64,000 nucleotides of DNA from Gemmatimonadota bacterium (GCA_009841115.1 VXML01000084.1:38297-102296); one strand, 5' to 3'; numbered from the stretch's first letter, positions 1 through 8,903 are shown. Translations and numbers: made by a program. The notes: a model not told the origin generated them from the sequence alone.

Positions 1-1
1 A

Positions 2-58
2 GATATTCAACTTGGCCAGCAACGATACCGGATGCTGCTAGAACATAGGCAAGGATGA
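2..58 (+). CDS. C-terminal fragment of a HigB/RelE-like toxin (cut by window start)
   Basis: An open frame runs in from the left edge and stops with TGA at 56-58. The visible peptide DIQLGQQRYRMLLEHRQG resembles the end of phage Gp49-like/HigB toxins, where an acidic-basic helix closes the protein. It lies 15 bases before an XRE antitoxin gene, the usual toxin-first order of higBA modules. If correct, the product is a ribosome-dependent mRNA interferase neutralised by the next gene. Only 18 residues are visible, so the family call rests mainly on the neighbour. Confidence 0.45.
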   Translation, partial: DIQLGQQRYRMLLEHRQG

Positions 59-73
59 TAAGGAGGCTATGCT

Positions 74-361
74 ATGGAAGTGACCCAAGGCCGCGATAAC
101 GTATTCGAGGATATTGGTTTTGAGCGGGAAGAAGCGGCGAGCTTAAAAGTCCGGGCTGATTTAATGCTCGACCTGAGAAAGTACATCGAAACTAGAGGGT
201 GGACCCAACGTCAAGCCGCGGCATTTTTTGGCGAATCCCAACCGCGTATTAGCAATTTAATGAAGGGGGAGATTAGTCGTTTCAGTGTGGATAAACTGAT
301 TAACATGCTGACGCGGGCGGGGATGCAAGTCGAAATTTACGTCAAGCCACAAGCCGCTTAA
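74..361 (+). CDS. XRE-family antitoxin (HigA-like)
   Basis: This 95-residue protein has a helix-turn-helix at about residues 43-64 (WTQRQAAAFFGESQPRISNL), the form seen in HigA2/COG5606 antitoxins. It should bind and neutralise the upstream HigB-like toxin and repress their shared promoter. The start is supported by AAGGAGG at 60-66, seven bases before ATG 74. The DNA is AT-richer than the following genes, as is common for mobile toxin-antitoxin cassettes. A lone phage-type repressor is the alternative, but the toxin remnant just upstream favours the antitoxin reading. Confidence 0.8.
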   Translation: MEVTQGRDNVFEDIGFEREEAASLKVRADLMLDLRKYIETRGWTQRQAAAFFGESQPRISNLMKGEISRFSVDKLINMLTRAGMQVEIYVKPQAA

Positions 362-393
362 TAGGAAGCACCATCATTTTCCGCGAGATTGTT

Positions 394-1374
394 ATGAACC
401 ACAACACTCAACCAAATTCGCCCCGCCCACTGCGGCGCTGGATCCCGCTGGCGGCCATCCTGTTAGCGCTCGCCCCCACCCAACTACACGCTGGCGCTTG
501 GACGCAGTCCCCAGGCGGCATGTACTTCAAGATCGCCGGACTTTCCTTCCGCTCCCAAGACTATCTAGACGCCGTTGGCGAGCGGCGGGAGCGAGTGGCC
601 AAACCCAGCATGGAAGAATTGAGCGACGAGAGTATATCGGCCTATCTAGAATACGGTTTGCGGGAGCGCCTGACCTTGGTGGCCACCCTGCCCTATAAGC
701 GCTTGGTGTACGAGAATACCGAGGTGAAGGTATTCAAAAGCGACCTTCTCGATACCACCATAACCCGCATCCACCCCGACGAAATCAACTCGGGTCTAGC
801 CGATTTAGAACTGCGCCTGCGCTGGCGCTTGCTCCGCAACCCAGCGGTAGTCTCCCTAGCGCTAGGAGGCAAATTCCCTTTAGGCTACGACATGGATCAA
901 GACAGCATTGGCTCCCTCAGCGCGGGCGGGCTTGGCTTGGGGCCGAGTCCAGTGGATGGCACCGCAGGTGCCGACAACAAGGTTCCCTTGGGCACGGGCG
1001 AGAGGGACATCGACATGCGCCTGTTGGTAGGCAAATCGCTGTATCCGTTCCCAGGCTACTTGACGAGCACGGTCGGCTATCGCAAGCGGGGCGGGGCTTT
1101 CAGCGACGAGTTCTTCTATGGCTTAGAGGCCGGTGTCACCTATAAACGCCTGCTAGTCAAAGGCGTGGTCGAAGGGATGCGCACCATGGGCGATTGCGGC
1201 GCTATGGGACAAGGCGGTCTCGTCGGCGACCAAGACATCCTCAAGCTGGCCCCAGGGTTGATCTGGTCCCTCAGTAAGCACCTAGAACTCGGCGTCGATC
1301 TATTCCACATCGCGTCTGGCTGCAATACCGCAGCGGGCACAACCTACGCCGCAGGGCTGGCTTTCAAGCGCTAG
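394..1374 (+). CDS. predicted outer-membrane beta-barrel protein, function unknown
   Basis: The 326-residue protein starts with an arginine-containing n-region, a hydrophobic core (LAAILLALAPTQLHA, about 18-33) and a cleavage site before GAWTQ. The rest alternates short amphipathic strands and turns, with many Gly and aromatic residues (YLEYGLRERLTLVATLPY, FFYGLEAGVTYKRLLVKG). It ends in an amphipathic strand, ALAFKR. This pattern is that of transporter-like barrels related to the MetA-pathway phenol-degradation family. It lies 65 bases before msrP and may share its transcript. No substrate can be read from the sequence. Confidence 0.6.
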   Translation: MNHNTQPNSPRPLRRWIPLAAILLALAPTQLHAGAWTQSPGGMYFKIAGLSFRSQDYLDAVGERRERVAKPSMEELSDESISAYLEYGLRERLTLVATLPYKRLVYENTEVKVFKSDLLDTTITRIHPDEINSGLADLELRLRWRLLRNPAVVSLALGGKFPLGYDMDQDSIGSLSAGGLGLGPSPVDGTAGADNKVPLGTGERDIDMRLLVGKSLYPFPGYLTSTVGYRKRGGAFSDEFFYGLEAGVTYKRLLVKGVVEGMRTMGDCGAMGQGGLVGDQDILKLAPGLIWSLSKHLELGVDLFHIASGCNTAAGTTYAAGLAFKR

Positions 1375-1438
1375 AAAATCGCGGCGAAAGAACAAATCTG
1401 TTATATTTTGCCCGTACCGCTACTGAAAGGAGGCTGTG

Positions 1439-2431
1439 ATGCCGCGCAAAAAATGGAACCTTCCCGAGCGTCAGGCCACCGACGAAGATGTCTATCTCAA
1501 CCGCCGCAAGTTCATCAGACGAGCTGGCTTGGGCACCATCGGCCTGCTGGCCGGATGCATCCCTGAAAAGCTCCTCAATCCAGCAACGCTCGTCGATCCA
1601 ACAAGATATGTTGGCTCCGAGATCGTCGAACCAATCCCGCCTTCAGAGTGGTATCCGGCCCCCACGAACGATGAGTTTTCCACGCTTGACCGGCCGCTCA
1701 CTGACGAGTCTATAGCGGCCCTGTACAACAACTTCTATGAATTCTCCACCTCCAAGGAGGTCTGGCGCTTCATAGACGATTTTGAGCCTGCCCCTTGGAC
1801 CGTGGAAATAAGCGGCCTAGTGCCGGAGCCCAAGACCTACGACATCGACTACCTAATAGGCATCATGGACCTAGAAGAGCGCCTCTATCGCCACCGCTGC
1901 GTCGAGGCTTGGTCTATGGCCATCCCGTGGACGGGCTTTCCCATGCGGGACCTCATCGACTTGGTCCAACCGCTGTCATCGGCCCGCTACGTGCGCATGA
2001 TCTCCTTCTTCAATCCCGAAGTGGCCCCAGTACAATGGGATCGCTCCGATTGGCCCTGGCCTTATACCGAGGGCCTGACCATGGCCGAAGCGACCAATGA
2101 GTTGACGCTGCTGGTGACAGGCGTCTATGGCCACGAAATGCCCAAGCAACACGGTGCCCCCCTGCGCTTGGTAACTCCCTGGAAATACGGCTATAAGGGC
2201 CTCAAGTCGATCACCAAAATCGAGTTCACCAGCGAACAGCCGGCAACGTTTTGGAATACCCTAGTGCCCCACGAGTACGGCTTTATCTCCAACGTCGAGC
2301 CCCACGTTCCCCATCCCCGCTGGTCGCAAGCCCGCGAGCGCTTCATTTCCACCGCTTTGAACCCAACCGAACTACGCGACACCCTCCCCTACAACGGCTA
2401 CGCAGAGTACGTCGCCCATTTGTACGAGTGA
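1439..2431 (+). CDS. msrP: protein-methionine-sulfoxide reductase catalytic subunit MsrP (YedY)
   Basis: This molybdopterin oxidoreductase (330 residues) repairs oxidised methionines in periplasmic proteins. A twin-arginine motif (NRRKFI, residues 21-26) precedes a hydrophobic stretch ending at Cys40, consistent with folded export through Tat. The sulfite-oxidase fold is recognised by RHRCVEAWSMAIPW, where Cys154 should ligate molybdenum, and by HGAPLRLVTPWKYGYKG further on. The start ATG 1439 has AAAGGAGG at 1426-1433 with five-base spacing; the in-frame GTG at 1436 is too close. The usual haem membrane partner MsrQ is not adjacent, so the electron donor is unknown. Confidence 0.93.
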   Translation: MPRKKWNLPERQATDEDVYLNRRKFIRRAGLGTIGLLAGCIPEKLLNPATLVDPTRYVGSEIVEPIPPSEWYPAPTNDEFSTLDRPLTDESIAALYNNFYEFSTSKEVWRFIDDFEPAPWTVEISGLVPEPKTYDIDYLIGIMDLEERLYRHRCVEAWSMAIPWTGFPMRDLIDLVQPLSSARYVRMISFFNPEVAPVQWDRSDWPWPYTEGLTMAEATNELTLLVTGVYGHEMPKQHGAPLRLVTPWKYGYKGLKSITKIEFTSEQPATFWNTLVPHEYGFISNVEPHVPHPRWSQARERFISTALNPTELRDTLPYNGYAEYVAHLYE

Positions 2432-2450
2432 TCCTTCAAAGGAAGTTCTT

Positions 2451-3095
2451 ATGCGCCAACTCCTGTCGTCTGTCCTCTTACTCTGCCTGCTCGTCCCGCC
2501 GCTCGCCGCACAGGAAGAGGCGCTGTACGGCACCTGGGAGGCCACTATCGTCGATGAGCAAATCGGCGAGATTGCCATTCGCCTGACCTTTGCGGAGGAT
2601 GGAGCCTTTGAGATCGACCAAGTCATTCAGGTCAAAGACGACTTCCTAGCTGATGTCCAAGTCCCGGAACCACCCACCATGGAGACGATCTCCGCCCACG
2701 GCACCGGCACCTATGGCATCTTGGGCGACAATCTCCTAATTAGTATAACCGCATTAGATATTTCCGTTGACGGCAAAGGCTTCGTCGAATTCTTCACCCA
2801 AGTGGCCCGCGACTTTGCCCGGTATGTAGCGGATTCGCACGAAATCCCCGCAGAAAACTACCCCGCCTTTGAACAGGAATTCATCGACGCGTTTTTCGCT
2901 GAACTCGATAAGGTGCAGTTCCTCGCTATACTCAATGAGTGGGGGGTTAGTGCGTATGCCCTTGAGGGCGACACCCTGATCCTCACGACTACGAGGGAGA
3001 CCGGGGTCACAATCTGGGAATTCCACCGCATGGATGAATCCAGTGCAGTCGCCGAAACCTCTTGGGGCAGCCTGAAAGCAACTTGGCGTCGGTAA
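2451..3095 (+). CDS. secreted lipocalin-like hypothetical protein
   Basis: The product (214 residues) has a clear Sec signal peptide (MRQLLSSVLLLCLLVPPLAAQ, cleavage after about residue 20). The mature part begins LYGTWEATIVDEQIGEIAIRLTFAEDGAF, the GxW plus strand pattern of small lipocalin-like/DUF domains, and ends with a matching strand (TVTIWEFHR-like, VAETSWGSLKATW). It lies 19 bases after msrP and 6 before the nucleoside transporter, so it is likely co-transcribed. AAAGGAAG lies upstream of ATG 2451. No enzymatic motif is visible; ligand binding is inference only. Confidence 0.6.
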   Translation: MRQLLSSVLLLCLLVPPLAAQEEALYGTWEATIVDEQIGEIAIRLTFAEDGAFEIDQVIQVKDDFLADVQVPEPPTMETISAHGTGTYGILGDNLLISITALDISVDGKGFVEFFTQVARDFARYVADSHEIPAENYPAFEQEFIDAFFAELDKVQFLAILNEWGVSAYALEGDTLILTTTRETGVTIWEFHRMDESSAVAETSWGSLKATWRR

Positions 3096-3101
3096 ATTCT
3101 C

Positions 3102-4337
3102 TTGGAACGGCTGATTAGCCTATTCGGACTTGTGGTGATGATCGCTCTAGCCTTCGCCATGAGCGCCGACCGCCGCAAAGTAGATCGCCGCTTGGTAGTA
3201 GCTGGCGTGGGACTGCAATTTCTCCTCGCCCTGCTCGTCCTCAAGACTGGACCCGGACAGGCGCTTTTCGGTTATATCGGCGCTTTTTTCACCGCCCTGC
3301 TCAACTACGTCGATGCCGGCTCTAGCTTTGTCTTTGGCGACGCATTCGGCGAGCATTTCTTCGCCTTCAAGGTCCTGCCGACCATTATCTTCTTTGCCGC
3401 CCTGATGGGCGTGCTCTATCACTTGGGCCTAGTCCAGTACGTGGTGGTGGCTTTCGCCTGGGTCATGCAGCGCACCCTGCGCACCTCGGGCGCGGAAAGC
3501 CTAGCCGCGGCGGCCAACGTCTTCGTCGGCCAGACTGAGGCTCCGTTGGTAGTGCGCCCGTACGTGGCCAGCATGACCCGGTCGGAATTGATGGCCTTGA
3601 TGGTGGGCGGCTTCGCCACTATTGCCGGAGGCGTATTGGCCGCCTTCGTAGGTCTGGGAATTGACGCCGGTCACTTGGTAGCTGCCTCGGTGATCTCGGC
3701 TCCGGCGGCGCTATTGGTGGCCAAGGTGATGCAGCCCGAGGTAGAAGAATCCAAAACCCTAGGGCGGGTATCGATTGAGGTAGAGCGCACGGCCACCAAT
3801 GTGGTGGAAGCCGCGGCCAACGGCACCTTGGACGGCTTGCGACTGGCCCTGAACGTGGCCGCCATGCTCATTGCGGCGCTGGGATTGATCGCCTTAGTAG
3901 ATGGGGCACTGGGCCTGTTGGGCCAAGGCGTGGGCTACATGCTAGGTATGGAGGGTCTAGAGTGGTCGTTGTCCGCGGCGCTGGGTTATTTATTTGCGCC
4001 CTTTGCCTATTTGATGGGCATTGAGGCCAAAGATTGTTTGTTGGCTGGCGAGTTATTGGGCAAGAAAATGGTGGCCAACGAATTTGTCTCGTACGTCCAA
4101 TTGAGCCAGTGGATCCAGCCTGACTCGGGCGTGGAGCTGAGCCAGCGCTCGGTGATCATCCTGACCTATGCTCTGTGTGGTTTTGCCAACTTCAGTAGCA
4201 TTGGCATCCAGATCGGCGGCATCGGCGGCATTGCCCCCGAGCGGCGGCGCGAATTGGCGCGGTTGGGTTTTCGCGCCATGCTGGGCGGCTCCCTAGCCTG
4301 CTTTATGACTGCCTGCGTGGCCGGTATCCTGCTGTAG
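3102..4337 (+). CDS. NupC-family concentrative nucleoside transporter
   Basis: This 411-residue membrane protein belongs to the CNT/NupC family, cation-coupled importers of nucleosides. Family hallmarks are present in order: an N-terminal helix pair, the stretch VFVGQTEAPLVVRPY, GGFATIAGGVLAAFVGLGID, and MGIEAKDCLLAGELLGKKM followed by VANEFVSY. The last helices carry the ALCGFANFSSIGIQIGGIGG signature. The start is TTG 3102, six bases after the preceding stop, with only a weak ribosome site; no better in-frame start keeps the first helix. The neighbours do not show a nucleoside catabolic pathway. Confidence 0.92.
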   Translation: MERLISLFGLVVMIALAFAMSADRRKVDRRLVVAGVGLQFLLALLVLKTGPGQALFGYIGAFFTALLNYVDAGSSFVFGDAFGEHFFAFKVLPTIIFFAALMGVLYHLGLVQYVVVAFAWVMQRTLRTSGAESLAAAANVFVGQTEAPLVVRPYVASMTRSELMALMVGGFATIAGGVLAAFVGLGIDAGHLVAASVISAPAALLVAKVMQPEVEESKTLGRVSIEVERTATNVVEAAANGTLDGLRLALNVAAMLIAALGLIALVDGALGLLGQGVGYMLGMEGLEWSLSAALGYLFAPFAYLMGIEAKDCLLAGELLGKKMVANEFVSYVQLSQWIQPDSGVELSQRSVIILTYALCGFANFSSIGIQIGGIGGIAPERRRELARLGFRAMLGGSLACFMTACVAGILL

Positions 4338-4434
4338 AGGTCGTCATTTCGGTTTGACCAAGGTTTCAGTGCTACTTATGTTGCAACAGCCATTTGCGTT
4401 CCTAGTCCATTTTTGGCTGAAAAGAGGAAATCCG

Positions 4435-4755
4435 ATGCGCAAATACATGTTTCGCTCAACGTACACGCAGGCCGGGCTTGCCGGTTTGCTGAAGGAAGGC
4501 GGCACGCGGCGGCGGAAGGCATTGACCCAGACCATTGAGGGAATGGGTGGCAGTGTGGAATCGCTTTACTACGCCTTCGGGGATCCAGACCTCTATATAA
4601 TTGCCGATCTGCCCGACGACGCAACGGCCGCGGCCGTGTCCATGGTCATTGGCAACGCCGGCGCGCTCGACATTAGCGTTACCGTACTGGTCACGCCGGA
4701 AACCATAGACGAAGCCATCGGCAAAAGCGTCCCCTACCGACCTCCTGGAGCCTGA
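4435..4755 (+). CDS. GYD-domain protein
   Basis: The product (106 residues) is a small dimeric ferredoxin-like alpha/beta protein of the GYD family. It shows the strand MRKYMFRSTYTQAGLAGLLKEGG, a central MGGSVESLYYAFGDPDLYIIADLPDD with the family's FGxxDxxxIxDLPD pattern, and a C-terminal TVLVTPETIDEA. ATG 4435 follows AAGAGGA at 4421-4427. A longer reading from 4354 lacks a ribosome site and adds residues not typical of the family. The downstream quinoprotein gene opens in the same frame 15 bases after this stop. The biochemical role of GYD proteins is not established. Confidence 0.8.
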   Translation: MRKYMFRSTYTQAGLAGLLKEGGTRRRKALTQTIEGMGGSVESLYYAFGDPDLYIIADLPDDATAAAVSMVIGNAGALDISVTVLVTPETIDEAIGKSVPYRPPGA

Positions 4756-4770
4756 TACGCCGATCATCCC

Positions 4771-6666
4771 TTGTTAGTCCACACATTATTGATCCTTATC
4801 GCTGTTGCCTCCCAAGGCGAGGAATGGCCCTATTACGCGGCCGACGCCAAGAGCAGCAAATACGCCCCCCTATCGCAGATTGACGGCGACAATTTCGCCC
4901 GGTTGCAGGAAGTTTGGCGCTACACGGCCCCCGACAAGGAAATCGCCGAGCGTCATTATATGTGGACCGGCACCAACAAGGGCACCCCCCTAATGGTCGA
5001 TGGCGTGCTCTACTACGGATCGCCTTTCAACATCCTCAGCGCGGTCGATCCGACAAACGGCGAAGAACTGTGGACCTTTGATCCTAAAGTATGGGAAAAC
5101 TACGAGGGTTTCACCGGCATTCTGCGCGGCATCGCCTACTGGCAAAGCGGCGGCAAGAAGCGCATCTTCTACGCCACCTCCACTGACCGCCTCTACTCAA
5201 TCGACATCGAGACCGGCCAACCCGACCCCGAGTTTGGCGAGGGCGGCTTCGCCGATCTAGGCAAGGGACTGCGCCGCGACATCGACCGTAAGCGCTACTC
5301 CGTTACCTCGGCACCGATCGTCTGCCGCGATGTGGTGGTGGTCGGTTCCGCCATTACCGATTGGCACGGCCGGTCTCCACCCCAGTACTCCACCCCCGGC
5401 GACGTGCGCGGCTTCGACGCCCACACCGGCGAACAAGTGTGGGTCTTCCAGACGGTGCCACAGGAGGGCGAGTACGGCAACGACACCTGGGAAAACGACG
5501 CATGGCAGACCTTTGGCCAAGCCAATGTGTGGTCCGCCATGAGCGCCGACGACGAGCTAGGCTACGTGTACCTACCCATCAGCAGCACCACCCACAACCA
5601 CTACGGCGGCGAGCGTCCCGGTGCCAATCTCTTCAGCCAAACGCTGGTGTGCCTCAAGGCGGCAACCGGCGAACGCGTCTGGCACTACCAACTCATCCAC
5701 CACGGCCTGTGGAACTACGACCCACCAGCACCGCCGGTCCTAGCCGACATCAAAGTAGCAGGTAAAGCGATCAAGGCCCTAGCCCTAGTGAGCAAACAGG
5801 CCTTTTGCTACGTATTAGACCGCACGACCGGCGAGCCGGTTTGGCCAATCAAAGAGCGCGCTGTCCCCCAGTCGAAAACCCCGGGCGAGCAAAGCTGGCC
5901 GACCCAGCCCTTCCCTAGCAAGCCCGCGCCCTACGACCACCAGAGTCTGCAAGAAGACGACCTGATCGACTTTACGCCCGAACTGCGAGAAAAGGCGCTG
6001 GCGATCCTACAAAGATACGATCACGGCCCGCTGTTTACCCCACCTAGCGAAAAGGGCACGCTGGTATTGCCTGGGGGCTTGGGCGGCTCGGACTGGAGCG
6101 GCGCAGCACTGGTGCCAAAAGAGAACGTGCTCTACGTGCCTTCGCGCACCGATCCCGACATCGTGTGGCTGGAAAAGGTGAAAAACCCGCGCGCCTTTTC
6201 GGCCTACGCATCCTTCAAGAGGAGTGCCGAATACGTCAATGGCCTACCGTTGACCAAGCCTCCCTATGGACGGATCACTGCCATCGACTTGGATACCGGC
6301 GAGCACGTCTGGATGAGTCCGGTGGGTCAAGGCCCCGTCAATCACAGGGCCCTGCGCGACCTCGACCTGCCCGCTATGGGCTGGTTCCACTACAACTTTA
6401 TACTCGCCACCGAGACCGTGCTGGTAGTTGTCTCGCAGCAGCCCGACTGGTGGGGCGACCTCCGCGACGACGACTTTGTCGAACAAACATCCTATCTGCG
6501 CGCCTTCGACCTAGATACAGGTGCCGTGTTGGCCGAGCTGGAATTCCCCGGCCATCCCAACGGCAGTCCCATCAGCTATATGGCCAACGGACGCCAGTAT
6601 CTCGTATTCCCAATCAATGACGACGACGGAGGGCCGCAGCTAGTGGCGCTGGCGTTGCCGGAGTGA
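4771..6666 (+). CDS. PQQ-dependent (quinoprotein) dehydrogenase, glucose/alcohol dehydrogenase family
   Basis: This 631-residue eight-bladed propeller protein should oxidise a sugar or alcohol in the periplasm and pass electrons to the respiratory chain. Tryptophan-docking blade repeats recur (GEELWTFDP, GEQVWVFQT, GERVWHYQL, GEHVWMSPV). The stretch WSAMSADDELGYVYLPISS followed by THNHYGGERPGANLF is typical of membrane glucose dehydrogenase-like quinoproteins. LIHHGLWNYDPPAPP matches the segment near the PQQ site. Only a short hydrophobic N-terminus (LLILIAVAS) precedes the propeller, so it is probably soluble and exported. The start is TTG 4771 without a good ribosome site and is uncertain. 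No pqq biosynthesis genes occur here. Confidence 0.88.
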   Translation: MLVHTLLILIAVASQGEEWPYYAADAKSSKYAPLSQIDGDNFARLQEVWRYTAPDKEIAERHYMWTGTNKGTPLMVDGVLYYGSPFNILSAVDPTNGEELWTFDPKVWENYEGFTGILRGIAYWQSGGKKRIFYATSTDRLYSIDIETGQPDPEFGEGGFADLGKGLRRDIDRKRYSVTSAPIVCRDVVVVGSAITDWHGRSPPQYSTPGDVRGFDAHTGEQVWVFQTVPQEGEYGNDTWENDAWQTFGQANVWSAMSADDELGYVYLPISSTTHNHYGGERPGANLFSQTLVCLKAATGERVWHYQLIHHGLWNYDPPAPPVLADIKVAGKAIKALALVSKQAFCYVLDRTTGEPVWPIKERAVPQSKTPGEQSWPTQPFPSKPAPYDHQSLQEDDLIDFTPELREKALAILQRYDHGPLFTPPSEKGTLVLPGGLGGSDWSGAALVPKENVLYVPSRTDPDIVWLEKVKNPRAFSAYASFKRSAEYVNGLPLTKPPYGRITAIDLDTGEHVWMSPVGQGPVNHRALRDLDLPAMGWFHYNFILATETVLVVVSQQPDWWGDLRDDDFVEQTSYLRAFDLDTGAVLAELEFPGHPNGSPISYMANGRQYLVFPINDDDGGPQLVALALPE

Positions 6667-6695
6667 CGCTGGAACCCTTAGCGAGCGCCAGCGTC
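6665..6695. terminator. hairpin shared by two convergent genes
   Basis: GACGCTGG (6665-6672) and CCAGCGTC (6688-6695) form a perfect 8-bp stem with a 15-base loop. It begins inside the TGA of the quinoprotein gene and contains the stop codon of the opposite gene. It lacks a T-run on either side, so it may block readthrough or protect RNA ends rather than act as a classical intrinsic terminator. Confidence 0.35.
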
Positions 6696-7853
6696 GAGCG
6701 CGCGCACCGCGGCAATGGCCTCGGCAATCCACCTGAGATTGCGCTGGGAAATCATACCGTAATTATAATACGAAAACCGGCGTGCCCCCGTTTCGTAAAT
6801 CGCAGCGATGATATCTCGCATCTGTTCGGCGCTGTCTATGGGCTTGTGGCCGTTCAGGCCGCAGATCAACATGGACGGATCATCCATGCCGTCTAAGGTC
6901 TCCTGTGCCCTTTGGCTGGCCTGTTCAGGTAAGCCGCTGTAGCACAAGACATTGACCCAATCGACGATCTGTTCGATGGGTTTGCGGTCGATGCCGTTGT
7001 TGTGATAATTGCCCATGTACAAAAAAGAAACGGGCATTTTTACGGCCTCTTTCACCTCCGCAGCCAGCGACGTCACCACATCCGCGCGCATCTTTACGTA
7101 TTCGTGAACCAAGGGTTCGTCGGCGACAAATTCTTCCACGCTGCACTCCGGCGGCCCCTCCTCGAAAATGTCCAACAGCCACTTTTCCACTTGCCCCTTC
7201 AACTCCCCCACATCCATACCCCTGTCCGCGGCCCACTGCGCACACCCAGCGCAAAAGCACAGCGACATCAACAGCGAGCCCACCGCGCCGAGTTCAACTC
7301 CCACCTTGGCGTGGTTGCGGAACATGCCAAAGCCCATGTAGTGGAGGGATTCGTATTCGATCATCTGCACATCGCAGTTAGTGGCCAAATCTAAGCTCAA
7401 GCCTAGTACGTACTCCCGCACCTCGGGATTGGCCGGGCACAGGCAACCCGGATAGCGATCTCCAAACACGCCAAGCAGGGCGCAGTCTGGATGCTGCCTC
7501 GCCATGTAGTGGTTGTGAAGAGGCACGGTCCACGAAATCAGTTCCAAACCGCGTGCGCGGCAGGCCTCGGCAATGATCCGCACCGGATCTTGCTCCATCG
7601 CCATAGGATGCACGTGCGGCTCGATCTTGGTATTCTGGTACAACTCGCTCTGAGGCTGGAAGTAGATGGCGTCCTCGTACCCGGAAAAGAGCTTTTTGCC
7701 GGGTATGTGGGTGCGCAACTGATCGTAGGTGTGATAAACCGTGGACAGGCTGATCGCATCTAGCCCTACCTCTTCCTTGAGGAAGCCGATGACGCGGTCC
7801 ACCCCCTCGTCAATCACATCCCAGGGATAGGTCCACATAGTCGTATGGATCAT
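6678..7853 (-). CDS. TIM-barrel glycoside-hydrolase-like protein, function unknown
   Basis: The protein (391 residues, MIHTTMWTYPWDVIDEG...) reads as a beta/alpha barrel of a GH-like type: LDAISLSTVYHTYDQLR, GLELISWTVPLHNHYMA, VQMIEYESLHYMGF, MPVSFLYMGNYHNNGI, VNVLCYSGLPEQA. Repeated acidic residues after strands could be catalytic (EYES). A CFCAGC motif near residue 190 suggests a metal-binding or disulfide loop. ATG 7853 has AAGGAG eight bases upstream. A much longer reading reaching 8390 only extends antisense into the CHAD gene and is not credible. Substrate unknown; carbohydrate processing is inference. Confidence 0.6.
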   Translation of the reverse strand: MIHTTMWTYPWDVIDEGVDRVIGFLKEEVGLDAISLSTVYHTYDQLRTHIPGKKLFSGYEDAIYFQPQSELYQNTKIEPHVHPMAMEQDPVRIIAEACRARGLELISWTVPLHNHYMARQHPDCALLGVFGDRYPGCLCPANPEVREYVLGLSLDLATNCDVQMIEYESLHYMGFGMFRNHAKVGVELGAVGSLLMSLCFCAGCAQWAADRGMDVGELKGQVEKWLLDIFEEGPPECSVEEFVADEPLVHEYVKMRADVVTSLAAEVKEAVKMPVSFLYMGNYHNNGIDRKPIEQIVDWVNVLCYSGLPEQASQRAQETLDGMDDPSMLICGLNGHKPIDSAEQMRDIIAAIYETGARRFSYYNYGMISQRNLRWIAEAIAAVRALDAGAR

Positions 7854-7883
7854 AGGAATAGCTCCTTTTTCGTCGAATGATTT

Positions 7884-7913
7884 GTAGGGGGCGGTTTGCA
7901 AACCGCCCCCTAC
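7884..7913. repeat. 30-bp perfect palindrome (REP-like)
   Basis: The half-site GTAGGGGGCGGTTTG is followed immediately by its exact reverse complement. It overlaps the stop codon of the CHAD gene and lies 30 bases upstream of the TIM-barrel gene start. A sister element with the same ends (GTAGGGGC...GCCCCTAC) lies at 58533-58561. Two copies in unrelated intergenic places suggest a dispersed REP/MITE-like family. Confidence 0.75.
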
Positions 7914-8842
7914 TCGCCGTTGGCCGGTACGCCGTCTTGCTCCACCTGCCACACCCGCCAATAACCCCGCAGACGTCGAGAAAACTCCCGGGGTCGTTCC
8001 AAGTAGATGCGCTCGCCTAGCAGGCGCGCCTGACCCTGCATCCGGGAACGCACCTCGCCAATCCGCCTTTCCAGAGCCATCAACGTGGCCGTGGCTCCAG
8101 CCCTCGGAAACTCGACCATAACCGTAGTGCGCAATACGGCCAAGTCGTGATCCTGGCCCAGCAACTCCCCTAGCTGGTCCAGTTCCTTCGCTAGAGTCTG
8201 CATAACCGGCGGCCAGATAGGCTCCAGTATCTGGGCGTGGTACCACAGGTACTTCACCTGCTTGCGCCAGTCGTGGAATGCCTCGTCGCTGGGCAGCGCG
8301 TAGGCTCCGGCAAAATCGCGCCGACCCCGCGCGTATATCCGCTGCACCCCCACCCGGATTCCTCCCCAGCCCCGGCGCTGCAGATTCCAATGTTCCAAGC
8401 GCTCGCGGGCCTGCGCAAGCGCGACGATTGCCTCCTGAACGGCCCGATTGCTGCTATCCACTTGGCCATAGACCAGATCGCGGCGCTCCACCAGCCACCT
8501 CCTTACCCTTGCGAACCGGCTCTTCGGAACATCTTTGCCCAAGGATTCCACCAAGCGGTCCAAGGTCTCGACCAGCACTGTAGCGTCGCGCAGCCCCGAA
8601 AGCCGCTGACCGGCGGCCCGATAGCACTGGTTTTCCAGAGCGTACACCTCGTCTCCCAAGTCGCGGCGGACTAAGCGCACCAAGGCCCGCAGACGCTTCG
8701 TGGCCTTGCGGGCCTCGTGAACGTGCTTGTCTCGTTCCCCGTCCTGGCAGCCGAGGTATTCAAGGGCCCTGTCGAGCTGTTCGGCGGCCATCCGCCGCGT
8801 CCCTTCGGGTACGCTCTCACCCTGTTTCAGACGATAGTCCAT
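7910..8842 (-). CDS. CHAD-domain protein
   Basis: The product (310 residues) is a helical CHAD protein, a family that binds inorganic polyphosphate through conserved His, Arg and Lys residues. Two family helices are clear: HVHEARKATKRLRALVRLVRR near residue 40 and AFHDWRKQVKYLWYHAQIL near residue 190. The region between is rich in Arg. There is no adjoining CYTH domain or polyphosphate kinase, so this is a stand-alone CHAD protein. Its stop codon falls in the 30-bp palindrome. It is transcribed divergently from the TonB receptor across a 152-bp spacer. Confidence 0.85.
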   Translation of the reverse strand: MDYRLKQGESVPEGTRRMAAEQLDRALEYLGCQDGERDKHVHEARKATKRLRALVRLVRRDLGDEVYALENQCYRAAGQRLSGLRDATVLVETLDRLVESLGKDVPKSRFARVRRWLVERRDLVYGQVDSSNRAVQEAIVALAQARERLEHWNLQRRGWGGIRVGVQRIYARGRRDFAGAYALPSDEAFHDWRKQVKYLWYHAQILEPIWPPVMQTLAKELDQLGELLGQDHDLAVLRTTVMVEFPRAGATATLMALERRIGEVRSRMQGQARLLGERIYLERPREFSRRLRGYWRVWQVEQDGVPANGE

Positions 8843-8874
8843 AGAGCTAATTTACTTTTTAGAATTCCGTCCAA

Positions 8875-8903
8875 TTGTTATACAGAAATCCTTGTTATAT
8901 AAT
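8875..8903 (+). promoter_or_regulatory. sigma-70-type promoter for the TonB-dependent receptor
   Basis: TTGTTA (8875-8880) and TATAAT (8898-8903) are separated by exactly 17 bases. Initiation is expected near 8910. This coincides with the start of an inverted repeat, CCCAAGGC (8910-8917) with GCCTTGGG (8965-8972), that encloses a second one, CAAACC with GGTTTG. The untranslated leader may therefore fold into a hairpin before the ribosome site GGAGGG at 8981. Confidence 0.55.

Noticed and set aside
7854..8390. 180-residue N-terminal extension of the TIM-barrel gene
   Set aside because: It lies antisense to and wholly inside the CHAD gene and crosses the palindrome; ATG 7853 has its own ribosome site.
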